From Bacteroidota bacterium (GTDB lineage Bacteria > Bacteroidota > Ignavibacteria > Kryptoniales > JAKASW01), in NCBI GenBank assembly GCA_021789755.1, contig JAJYJD010000062.1, positions 1 to 15,106 of the forward strand: a stretch of 15,106 nucleotides of DNA. Reading direction: 5' to 3'. Of the stretch, positions 1 to 6,146 are shown piece by piece. Both the position numbers and the translations under genes were made by a program. Position 1 is the stretch's first letter. Each line of letters begins with the position of its first letter. Below the pieces are notes generated by a model, which saw nothing but the letters and a program-made list of their open reading frames with translations, was not told the DNA's origin and did no database searches.

Positions 1-159
1 ATCTTGAAACAAGTCAGCAGATAGTTTGAGTCCTGGGGCTGTAGCCGCTCGTCATCAACGTGGTTGAAATCCTCCTTCACCGTGGCTAAATTTAACCATT
101 ATTGTTCCCACCCACATTCAGAAGCACCTTTCCACATTTCCATCAATCAATCAACATGA

Positions 160-172
160 TCCTCCAGGAGGA
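160..172 (+). promoter_or_regulatory. Strong Shine-Dalgarno inside a short palindrome
   Basis: The AGGAGG that serves the methyltransferase start forms the right arm of a near-perfect palindrome (TCCTCC-A-GGAGGA). An eight-codon ORF starting at 156 reads through it and ends on a TGA overlapping the methyltransferase ATG (ATGA arrangement). This might give translational coupling or limit ribosome access, but the palindrome's arms are too close to form a good hairpin and coincidence is likely. Confidence 0.35.
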
Positions 173-178
173 CGCGAA

Positions 179-940
179 ATGAAGCAATGGTATGAAAGCC
201 TGTTCGAGAATTATGGCAGGAAATATGACGCCGAGCCTTTCACCCAAGGGACTTCAGGCGAGTGCGATTTCATCGAGGATGAAATCGGCCGAAACAAGCG
301 ACTGAAGATACTCGACCTGGGCTGTGGCACGGGGCGGCATTCCATCGAGCTCGTCCGGCGGGGCTATCAGGTGATTGGCGTCGACCTCTCGGATTCGATG
401 CTCGCGCGGGCACGTGAGAAGGCAGCCGGCGAGAGAGTCAATGTGACTTTTCGGAAAGAGGACGCAAGGAATTTGCCCTTCGTCGGCGAGTTTGACCTCG
501 TTATGATGCTGTGCGAGGCAGCGTTCCCCCTTATGGAAACCGACGAGATGAATTTCAAGATCCTCGCCGGCACGGCGAAAGCCCTGCGAGGCGGAGGCAA
601 GCTGATATTCACGACGCTGAACGGACTCTTCCCTCTCTTTCATTCCGTGAAGGATTTCATCGACTCAAACGCGAAGGAAGGAAACGCGGCAACTGAAGCG
701 ATGAGCTTCGACCTTATGACTTTTCGCGAACACAGCATCACGAAGGTTGTGGACGATCTCGGAAACCCGAAAGAGTTGGCCTGCGAAGAGAGATATTACG
801 TCCCCAGCGAAATCAGCTGGATGTTGAAGTCGCTCGGTTTCCGTACTGTCGAGATATTCGGGGCGAGACTCGGAAAGTTCAGTCGTGACGATCGGCTGAC
901 TACCGAAGATTTCGAAATGCTTGTAGTGGCAGAGAAATAA
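179..940 (+). CDS. Class I SAM-dependent methyltransferase
   Basis: Predicted soluble methyltransferase of 253 residues that transfers a methyl group from S-adenosylmethionine to an unidentified small-molecule or protein substrate. Seen in the sequence: the glycine-rich SAM-binding motif I (ILDLGCGTG, residues 44-52), the acidic residue ending strand 2 (GVDLS, D69), a motif II/III-like acidic turn (KEDARNLP, 93-100) and the motif IV strand (FDLVMML, from about 105). The length is normal for a Methyltransf_11/25-type single-domain enzyme. The N-terminal block (QWYESLFENYGRKYD) resembles the entry helix of this family and supports the chosen ATG, which has a strong AGGAGG about seven bases upstream. 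It appears to be a single-gene unit: the next gene is convergent and a probable terminator lies between them. The substrate cannot be told from sequence. The family is confident; the role is not. Confidence 0.9.
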   Translation: MKQWYESLFENYGRKYDAEPFTQGTSGECDFIEDEIGRNKRLKILDLGCGTGRHSIELVRRGYQVIGVDLSDSMLARAREKAAGERVNVTFRKEDARNLPFVGEFDLVMMLCEAAFPLMETDEMNFKILAGTAKALRGGGKLIFTTLNGLFPLFHSVKDFIDSNAKEGNAATEAMSFDLMTFREHSITKVVDDLGNPKELACEERYYVPSEISWMLKSLGFRTVEIFGARLGKFSRDDRLTTEDFEMLVVAEK

Positions 941-1105
941 CACGGGTCAATTGGGGGAACAAAGTGATCGGCGCTCCGGCAGCTCTGGAAATTTGATAGC
1001 TTAGCTGCAGGTAGCAGATAAACGAGCAGCGTCCACGAAGCTTACGAGCTGACACTGAAAGGTGACGTTCGGTACGGTTTTGTGATCGACACGAAGATTT
1101 TATGA

Positions 1106-1137
1106 GGAGGAAACTTTTCGGGGCTTCCTCCCTTTTT
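1106..1137 (+). terminator. Probable intrinsic terminator after the methyltransferase gene
   Basis: A seven-base inverted repeat (GGAGGAA / TTCCTCC) encloses a 12-base loop and is followed by a run of T on the + strand (1133-1137). It sits between two convergent genes, where a terminator is expected, about 165 bases past the methyltransferase stop. No matching T-run follows it in the other direction, so it would serve the + strand only. The stem is modest, so this is a moderate call. Confidence 0.5.
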
Positions 1138-1174
1138 CGAGTTCAAAACCTCTTGCACGAACCAAATCTCAGGC

Positions 1175-1588
1175 TTATCTCGGTCTCTGAGGGGTAGATT
1201 GCGACGGTTGGCTGTTGGCCCGCTGACGTTCGCCGCCCTGGTCCGGCCCCGCATTCTGGTTTCCCTTCCGGGGCTGCTGCGACTGCCCAGAACCAGCGGG
1301 TTGCGGTGTCGCGCGTTCCCTTGCAGGAGCAGGCGTCACCGGGGAATTGTTGGCGGGTTCTCGTGTTGACCCTCCGGTTCTCGGGCGCGCCGGCTGCGGG
1401 CTATTGGTAGCCGGCATCGAAACCGGCGGAGCGTAAGCGGGCTGCGGAGGAAAATACACGGGATTGGGATCAGGAGAGGGCGGAGCATACTCGATGATTG
1501 TGGATGAATGATCATCGAATGATCCGTACATGACAGTGTAGCAGGATTGTAAAAGGAATGCTGCCAGGACTACAATAAGGCGTTTCAT
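1175..1588 (-). CDS. Small proline-rich lipoprotein, function unknown
   Basis: A 137-residue exported lipoprotein. The N-terminus has two basic residues, a hydrophobic stretch and a lipobox (LLQSC, lipidated cysteine at about residue 16), so the mature protein should be anchored to a membrane. The rest is rich in proline, glutamine, asparagine, serine, arginine and glycine and looks disordered; no enzymatic domain is visible. An in-frame ATG 33 bases further upstream (1621) exists, but the start at 1588 is preferred because it places the signal sequence at the N-terminus and has an AAGGAG about eight bases before it. A short YTVMYG segment after the lipobox is the only non-low-complexity part. 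It may be a linker-type or cell-wall-associated protein, but no function should be assigned. It is markedly GC-rich compared with the transport genes to the right. Confidence 0.75.
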   Translation of the reverse strand: MKRLIVVLAAFLLQSCYTVMYGSFDDHSSTIIEYAPPSPDPNPVYFPPQPAYAPPVSMPATNSPQPARPRTGGSTREPANNSPVTPAPARERATPQPAGSGQSQQPRKGNQNAGPDQGGERQRANSQPSQSTPQRPR

Positions 1589-1935
1589 GTCTCGCGCTCC
1601 TTTCTTGACTGACTTGCTCATGCCTGTCTACTTCCTTCGACGAACGACTTGACTGATGGTTGCACTCTCCGTCCGCCCATTTGGTTAAACTTTCTTAACA
1701 ATTTCGCCCATGATTACCTCACTTGCGTTAAATTCTCAGTCACTCCGCTGGGCCCTTGACTTGATTCGAGATGAAAACTCCTGGGCAGTGAGACGCGGCG
1801 GGAAAAGATGCGGCTTCAGGATAACGCTTAATTCCTGACGGACATCGGTCAACCTAAATCGCTGCTCAGCGATCGCACGTCTTCGGTGCGCAATCTGAGA
1901 TGCGAGAAAGAGGAAAACAAAAGACGGGAAACTCG

Positions 1936-1983
1936 TAGCGAAGGAGGGAATCGAACCCCCGACACGTGGATTATGATTCCACC
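1936..1983 (-). pseudogene. 3' fragment of a tRNA (CAT anticodon, Met-like); candidate attachment site
   Basis: Reading the minus strand, this is a tRNA from the anticodon arm to the discriminator base. It has a five-pair anticodon stem (GTGGA/TCCAC) around the loop ATCATAA (anticodon CAT), a five-base variable loop GTGTC, a T arm with stem GGGGG/CCCTC (one wobble pair) around the canonical TTCGATT loop, a 3' acceptor strand CTTCGCT and discriminator A. The end resembles elongator tRNA-Met of Bacteroidota. No D arm and no matching 5' acceptor strand (AGCGAAG expected) are found upstream, and no CCA follows. A fragment running from the anticodon arm to the 3' end is exactly what tyrosine integrases that target tRNA genes leave at the far end of an integrated element. 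A decayed tRNA gene is the alternative. Confidence 0.65.
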
Positions 1984-2533
1984 AAACTACTGCAATCTCA
2001 AAGAGTTTGGGACCTTAGTGACTCAGGTAGTGGCTGCCTGAGCTGTTGCCTGAATAACCGAAGAGTCCAAGCATCGAAACTCGTAAACGGCCGCTCGTGC
2101 TTTCCGCCTCTCTAATTGAATTACTCAGCTGTACACAAGTTTCACGTGCAATTGAAATATGGAACGTCGTTCAAAGTTTCAACGTGGCATGGTCAATTTG
2201 AAGCAACGGTTCCTACGCTTTGCGCGCTGTATCATGTATAAGAGCCGCCGAGTGCACCAGAAAAAGATTCCGGATCCACATGCCCCGGTCCTTTAGTTCG
2301 AGTAGAAGCAACTCGGACGCAACTCTTAGGAATGTTACTGATGGGACCCACCTATTAGAAGTTGAGACAACCCCTTAAAGAACGATATCCTTAGTCGACT
2401 AGTTTACCCGTTACACTGGGTGGTACAGCCTAGGATGGAGTGGTACTCGCTGCCGTGACGTTTGGGTACCTCGATGTGATAAGTTTTCGGGTGTGTAAAG
2501 AATTCCGTGTAAATGGTTAATGGTAAGGATTAG

Positions 2534-2568
2534 CTAAATGCCGTTGAGCGAGGCGAAACGGCATTTAG
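2534..2568 (+). repeat. Perfect 12-bp inverted repeat with 11-base loop
   Basis: CTAAATGCCGTT pairs fully with AACGGCATTTAG across 11 bases. It lies between the putative IS end and the transposase start. It may be the hairpin that some insertion sequences carry to block incoming transcription or translation. There is no T-run after it, so it is not a classical terminator. Confidence 0.7.
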
Positions 2569-2617
2569 GTTTGAAACGTTCAGCAATTAACCAAAGGCTG
2601 AAAGGAGCCACCCACAG

Positions 2618-2710
2618 ATGGAACTGACAGAAGAAATGATCGAACAGCTGAAAGCGGATTTGAGGAAGGCGCTCTCCGGACACTTTGCGGAAATTAGCCA
2701 GCCTTCTTGA
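2618..2710 (+). pseudogene. Truncated IS256-family transposase start
   Basis: A 30-codon frame with a good ribosome binding site. The first 18 residues (MELTEEMIEQLKADLRKA) look like the start of an IS256/Mutator transposase, which is normally about 400 residues long. The remaining codons (LSGHFAEISQPS) are probably read-through into unrelated sequence beyond the deletion joint near 2670. The catalytic DDE domain is absent. Confidence 0.5.
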
Positions 2711-2792
2711 ATCGTTTGGTTAACGGAAATATGGCCGACAGTCAGCATACGACATCGAATCTCTCTGGGAGCCGGGGCCAGAGGTGAACATC

Positions 2793-2810
2793 GGAATATT
2801 TAAATACTCC
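2793..2810. promoter_or_regulatory. 18-bp near-perfect palindrome upstream of the two-component operon
   Basis: GGAATATTTAAATACTCC is symmetric apart from one mismatched pair and is centred about 100 bases before the response regulator start. Possible promoter elements lie downstream of it (TTGGTA at 2843, AT-rich TATTTAAT at 2866, 17-base spacer). Position and symmetry suit an operator for a dimeric regulator, but it matches no motif that I can name, and the promoter call is weak. Confidence 0.3.
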
Positions 2811-2903
2811 CATGGTGCCTACTTAGAGAATTGAGAAAGATTTTGGTAGAGCCTAACTTGATGTGTATTTAATGTCCAAATTAAAGGAGGCTTATCAAAA
2901 GCC

Positions 2904-3581
2904 ATGCGGATTCTCCTCGCAGAAGACGACCCAAAACTCGGTGAACATGTCAAGCAAGCGCTGACAGCGGAGGGTTATGCCGTTGACTGGGCACTCGATG
3001 GCGAGGAAGCGTCATGGCTCGCTGACAACCATTCTTTTGATGTAATGGTATTGGACATCATGATGCCGCAGCGCGACGGCATGAATGTAGTCAGGTCTAT
3101 CCGACGTAAGGGAAATACGACGCCAGTTCTATTCATCACTGCCCGCACTGAGGTCGAAGATCGGGTTCGGGGACTCGACGCAGGTGCAGACGATTACCTA
3201 GTGAAACCATTTTCAATCGTCGAGCTTCTTGCCCGTGTGCGTGCACTTCTTCGACGACAGCGACCAAACTTTTCCACCGTAATGCGTGTGGAAGACCTTG
3301 AGATGGACATGGTAGGGCGAACAGTAACCCGTCAAGGGAAATCAATTGAGCTGACCAACAGAGAATTCGCTCTCCTAGAACTATTGATGACCGCATCACC
3401 AAGGCCCGTCAGCAAGGCGCTAATAATCGAACGGGTATGGAACCAGTTCTTCGACTCCGATACTAATCTCGTGAATGTCTATGTCAACCACCTTCGCCAA
3501 AAAATAGACCTTGCAGGGACACCGCCGCTTGTACAGACCATAAGAGGAGTTGGCTTTGCGCTTAGGAAAGAAAAGCAGTGA
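2904..3581 (+). CDS. OmpR/PhoB-family response regulator
   Basis: A 225-residue two-domain transcription factor activated by phosphorylation from the kinase encoded next to it. The receiver domain (1-115) has the acidic pair D8/D9, the phospho-acceptor D51 (VLDIMMP), T79 and K101 (LVKPF), so it should be a functional switch. The C-terminal winged helix (about 128-222) carries the OmpR-type recognition region and ends with TIRGVGFALR, the usual wing. It is close in type to the QseB/PmrA/CopR group. An AAAGGAGG lies 13 bases before the ATG, which is longer than ideal, but MRILLAEDD is the standard start of the family. The histidine kinase begins inside its stop codon (GTGA overlap), so the pair is translationally coupled. 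Being followed at once by Mg2+-type transport genes, it most likely controls them. Confidence 0.93.
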   Translation: MRILLAEDDPKLGEHVKQALTAEGYAVDWALDGEEASWLADNHSFDVMVLDIMMPQRDGMNVVRSIRRKGNTTPVLFITARTEVEDRVRGLDAGADDYLVKPFSIVELLARVRALLRRQRPNFSTVMRVEDLEMDMVGRTVTRQGKSIELTNREFALLELLMTASPRPVSKALIIERVWNQFFDSDTNLVNVYVNHLRQKIDLAGTPPLVQTIRGVGFALRKEKQ

Positions 3582-4510
3582 ATCCCACCCCGCTTCGGCT
3601 TTTCATCTGGTTCTCTGCGACGTTCTTGGTGGTTTCCATTGTCTTCTTGGTCACAATAAGCGTGTTCCATGGCGTATCGTTCGGCGCCCGCACCGAATCA
3701 ATCTTCGCAATCGGTATGCTTGCAGCGTTCCTTGTCGTCTCATTGATTCTTGCCCGTTCAATCAATCATCCCATCGACTCGATAAACAGGCAGCTTACAA
3801 ACGTTCATCCTCAAAACGTCAATAAGAAAATCTGGCTCGAAAAAACCTCGCCGCCGATAACGCAACTTGTGGAGAGTATAAATGAGCTATCGAGCCGGGT
3901 TCACATCGAAATGATGCATGCCAACGAATTTTCAAGGCAAGTCGCTCATGAACTAAGAACACCTTTGTCAATCCTGAGATTGAAGATTGAACAGGCAGCA
4001 GAACGAATCGACGCCGAGCTTGCTGATGAACTTCAATCTGAACTTTCTCGACTGACCCAGGATGTGGAGCAAATGCTTCTTATAGCGCGGTCTGAGAGAG
4101 GACAACTTGTGCTTCACAAATCGAACTGCAGTCTCGATGTTTTGATGGCCGACGTCGTTAGCGATTTTCGTTTAATCGCACAGGAGGACGGACGCGATAT
4201 TCAAGTTATCAGCACTTCCTGTAAGGCGAACGTAGATGGAACGTACCTGCGACTCATCTTGCAGAACCTCCTCACAAATGCAGTCCGTCACGGACGCGGA
4301 AATGTGAGGGTCAGGATTAGATGTGCCGCAAATGAAGTCAATCTCCTCATTTATAATGAACGAAAGGGATTTTCGCGAGACGACCACCACCTTGGACTCG
4401 GTAACCGGGTTGTAAATGCTCTTGTGAATGCCCACAAAAACATGGAAATCTGGTATCACGACGGAACAATCTGGTATGCAGCTCTCATAACAATTGGACA
4501 GGCATCGTAA
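3578..4510 (+). CDS. Membrane sensor histidine kinase with a very short extracytoplasmic loop
   Basis: A 310-residue inner-membrane kinase that phosphorylates the preceding regulator. Two transmembrane helices (about 8-30 and 42-59) are separated by only about ten residues, so there is no periplasmic sensing domain; such kinases sense within the membrane or through a partner protein. A HAMP-like linker (60-115) leads to the HisKA helix with phospho-acceptor H124 (QVAHELRTPLS). The ATP-binding domain has an N box (N230 to N234, LQNLLTNAVRHG) and a late GLG (273-275), but the usual DxGxG G1 motif is not recognisable; that stretch reads YNERKGFSRDD. The domain is compact, and ATP binding may be altered. 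It starts with GTG, overlapping the regulator's stop by four bases. The signal is unknown; Mg2+, Mn2+ or membrane state is inferred from its neighbours. Confidence 0.88.
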   Translation: MNPTPLRLFIWFSATFLVVSIVFLVTISVFHGVSFGARTESIFAIGMLAAFLVVSLILARSINHPIDSINRQLTNVHPQNVNKKIWLEKTSPPITQLVESINELSSRVHIEMMHANEFSRQVAHELRTPLSILRLKIEQAAERIDAELADELQSELSRLTQDVEQMLLIARSERGQLVLHKSNCSLDVLMADVVSDFRLIAQEDGRDIQVISTSCKANVDGTYLRLILQNLLTNAVRHGRGNVRVRIRCAANEVNLLIYNERKGFSRDDHHLGLGNRVVNALVNAHKNMEIWYHDGTIWYAALITIGQAS

Positions 4511-4548
4511 ACTCTTCAGATAAGCTCCCACTATAAATGTTTTTTAAC

Positions 4549-4568
4549 ATTCACTTCGCGATTCGCTT
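4549..4568 (+). promoter_or_regulatory. Direct repeat, candidate response-regulator box before the transport operon
   Basis: ATTCACTT (4549-4556) and ATTCGCTT (4561-4568) are direct repeats spaced 12 bases start to start, about 100 bases before the NRAMP gene. TTAA occurs just before the first copy (4544) and within the end of the second. OmpR-family regulators bind tandem half-sites spaced about one helical turn apart, so this is the best candidate for the binding site of the regulator encoded upstream. A TATAAA at 4637-4642 could be the -10 element. Low to moderate confidence. Confidence 0.35.
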
Positions 4569-4602
4569 AAGGTTACGGGATTATCTTGGTACGTAATCAC
4601 TT

Positions 4603-4634
4603 GCAACGTCCTCTTTCGTGGTGAGGAACGGTTG
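4603..4634 (+). promoter_or_regulatory. Imperfect hairpin in the leader of the transport operon
   Basis: CAAC-G-TCCTC pairs with GAGGA-ACG-GTTG across a nine-base loop, giving nine pairs with a small internal loop, 33 bases upstream of the NRAMP start. No T-run follows. It does not match the Mg2+ M-box or the Mn2+ yybP-ykoY riboswitch cores as I know them. It could be a simple regulatory stem or chance. Confidence 0.2.
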
Positions 4635-4666
4635 ATTATAAAACCTGTCCTGATCGGAGAAATAGA

Positions 4667-5935
4667 ATGAATGTATTGGCAAAAATCTTCTACCAGCTCC
4701 GCAAATATTCAAAGGCATTTAGAATGTTCGCGCTTGTCGCAGGGCCAGGCATAATCGTGATGGTAGCGGATAACGATGCGGGAGGAATTACAACCTACAC
4801 TACAACTGGTGCACAGTACGGAAATCATCTCTTGTGGTTCCTGATTTTGCTTGGTCCCGTTGCATACCTTGTCCAGGAAATGACAGTTCGATTGGGAGCG
4901 GTGACTAAACGAGGCCACGCCGAAGCCATCTTCGATTCGTTCGGATCGTTCTGGGGGTGGTTCTCACTACTCGATCTTGTTTTGACGGACTGGCTGACGA
5001 TGATAACAGAATTCATAGGCATGACTGCCGCTATGAGCATTTTCGGCATTCCCGCATGGATTACGGTATTAGCGTGCTGGATGCTCATGGGATCGATGAT
5101 TTTGACTGGGAGTTATTGGACCTGGGAGAAAATAGCTCTTGTGATTTGCATCGGAAATCTTATTTACATTCCCGCAGCATTCGTGGTTCATCCGTCGGTG
5201 CCAGATATCATACGGAACAGCGTGATTCCCAACCTGCCGCCAGGTGGTTTTACTAACGATTTGTTTTTCCTCCTAATGGCAAACATCGGTACGACCATAG
5301 CACCCTGGATGCTGTTCTTCCAGCAAAGCTCGGTCGTGGACAAGGGATTGCAGGAGAAGGACATCAAATTCGGGCAATGGGACACTGCAATCGGATCTTT
5401 GCTCACCGTTGTTGTAGCGATGTTTCTGATAATTGTTTGCGGCAAACTTCTTCTGGGTCAGCCTATCGAAAGTGCGGCGCAAGCAGCGACCATGATCATG
5501 CCAAAGAGCAACTATGTCGGAACGATAATCGCTATTGGACTTTTCGATGCTGGCTTCCTTGGCGCAATTTGCATTTCCCTCGCAAGCTCATGGGCGTTCG
5601 GAGAAATCTTCGGATGGGCACACTCACTAAATCATAAAATAAAGGAGGCACCATGGTTTTATGCTTATTACTTTTTCGATCTGCTCTTAGCGGGTACTGT
5701 CGTGTTAATTCCAAACGCGCCGCTCGTTCTGATAACTCTTTTCGTTCAGGTCATCGCGACGACCCTTCTTCCACCCGCACTAGTCTTCCTCATTCTTCTT
5801 CTAAACAACAAAAAAACCATGGGAGATCTCGTCAACACTCAACTTCAAAATTTCCTGAATATCAGCATCGTCGTCGTAATCATCGTACTGTCCACCATGT
5901 ACGGATTAACCACACTGTTTCCTAACCTATTGTAG
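4667..5935 (+). CDS. Divergent NRAMP-family divalent metal transporter, NRMT-like
   Basis: A 422-residue inner-membrane carrier of the SLC11/NRAMP fold with about 11 helices, importing divalent cations. TM1 is recognisable from GPG (26-28) through the GAQYG turn. The canonical DPGN metal site aligns to D37-A38-G39-G40, so only the aspartate and one glycine remain. In TM6 the canonical MPH aligns to A212-P213-W214 (GTTIAPWMLFF). In studied NRAMPs the TM6 methionine favours Mn2+/Fe2+ over Mg2+/Ca2+, and its replacement by alanine is a trait reported for NRAMP-related Mg2+ transporters. Together with the MgtE_N/CBS protein and MgtA-type ATPase downstream, this points to Mg2+. The start has GGAG about seven bases upstream. 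The alternative is a Mn2+ or other divalent importer of a divergent clade; gene family confident, substrate inferred. Confidence 0.88.
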   Translation: MNVLAKIFYQLRKYSKAFRMFALVAGPGIIVMVADNDAGGITTYTTTGAQYGNHLLWFLILLGPVAYLVQEMTVRLGAVTKRGHAEAIFDSFGSFWGWFSLLDLVLTDWLTMITEFIGMTAAMSIFGIPAWITVLACWMLMGSMILTGSYWTWEKIALVICIGNLIYIPAAFVVHPSVPDIIRNSVIPNLPPGGFTNDLFFLLMANIGTTIAPWMLFFQQSSVVDKGLQEKDIKFGQWDTAIGSLLTVVVAMFLIIVCGKLLLGQPIESAAQAATMIMPKSNYVGTIIAIGLFDAGFLGAICISLASSWAFGEIFGWAHSLNHKIKEAPWFYAYYFFDLLLAGTVVLIPNAPLVLITLFVQVIATTLLPPALVFLILLLNNKKTMGDLVNTQLQNFLNISIVVVIIVLSTMYGLTTLFPNLL

Positions 5936-5952
5936 CAAATAAAGAGAATAAG

Positions 5953-6135
5953 ATGAATCGAATAATTGGGCCATTCAAGGGATTCTGGAGAACGATAAAG
6001 TTCATTCATAACAAGTACAGGAAGCCCAAGATTGAAATGACACCTTTTGTAAAAATATGTCTACTAGCCCTAAGATTGTACGTTTTTGTCTTGATCGGGC
6101 TGATGGTCCTGAAATTTATTGTCACCGTAAAGTGA
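5953..6135 (+). CDS. 60-residue single-helix membrane protein
   Basis: A small gene 17 bases after the NRAMP stop and in the same direction. The protein has a strongly basic, aromatic-rich N-terminal half (FKGFWRTIKFIHNKYRKPK) that could lie on the membrane surface, and one hydrophobic helix at about residues 32-57. The pattern suits an N-in membrane microprotein. No family is recognised. It is probably real: it fills the gap between two well-identified genes, has normal codon use, and its stop codon overlaps a possible GTG start of the next gene (GTGA at 6132-6135). A weak AAAGAGAA precedes the ATG. By analogy with small proteins that regulate Mg2+ transporters in enterobacteria (MgtS, MgtR), a regulatory or assembly role beside the carrier or ATPase is possible, but that is inference without sequence similarity. 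Confidence 0.7.
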   Translation: MNRIIGPFKGFWRTIKFIHNKYRKPKIEMTPFVKICLLALRLYVFVLIGLMVLKFIVTVK

Positions 6136-6146
6136 GTGAGGGTTAT

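Larger units (their letters stand above)
2489..2710 (+). mobile_element. Left-end remnant of an IS256-family insertion sequence
   Basis: The remnant begins with two copies of GTGTAAA (2493-2499 and 2507-2513), a pattern I associate with the ends of IS256/Mutator-type elements. A perfect 12-pair inverted repeat follows (2534-2545 with 2557-2568, 11-base loop). Then comes a ribosome binding site (AAAGGAG, about 2601) and an ATG at 2618 opening a reading frame that starts MELTEEMIEQLKADLRKA, which resembles the N-terminus of IS256-family transposases. Similarity stops after about 18 codons and the frame ends at 2710. No matching right-end inverted repeat was found. The element therefore looks truncated and immobile. 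Confidence 0.6.
1622..2903. other. 1.28-kb gene-poor region with tRNA and IS debris
   Basis: No convincing full gene is present on either strand. From left to right I can see about 310 bases with nothing recognised, the 3' part of a tRNA on the minus strand (1936-1983), about 500 bases with no recognised content apart from a direct repeat of GTGGTAC near 2422 and 2441, the left end of an IS256-like element with a truncated transposase (about 2489-2710), and then the leader of the two-component genes with a palindrome and possible promoter. The pattern is that of an integration or deletion scar. Confidence 0.6.

Noticed and set aside
254..643. 129-codon minus-strand frame inside the methyltransferase gene
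   Set aside because: It is an antisense shadow of a well-supported gene with no family features and no ribosome binding site.
1042..1254. 70-codon minus-strand frame overlapping the 3' end of the lipoprotein gene
   Set aside because: It overlaps the lipoprotein gene in another frame and crosses the probable terminator; no recognisable features.
1870..1900. Short hairpin CGCAC/GTGCG near 1875-1891 as a terminator
   Set aside because: Only five pairs, no T-run on either side, and no gene ends next to it.
1966..1982. His-like anticodon arm when 1966-1982 is read on the + strand (loop TTATGAT)
   Set aside because: An anticodon stem is self-complementary and looks plausible on both strands; only the minus strand continues into a correct variable loop, T arm and acceptor strand.
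1936..2040. Complete tRNA or tmRNA gene on the minus strand
   Set aside because: No D arm with GG, no matching 5' acceptor strand within range, no CCA, and no tmRNA-type G-U pair or tag reading frame.
4511..4666. Mg2+ M-box or Mn2+ yybP-ykoY riboswitch upstream of the transport genes
   Set aside because: The conserved cores of these riboswitches, as I know them, are not seen; only an imperfect hairpin is present and the gap is short.
6057..6146. Longer in-frame start for the PRC-MgtE_N-CBS gene
   Set aside because: The extra 30 residues overlap the 60-residue membrane protein in another frame and do not resemble the family N-terminus; ATG 6147 or GTG 6132 fits better.
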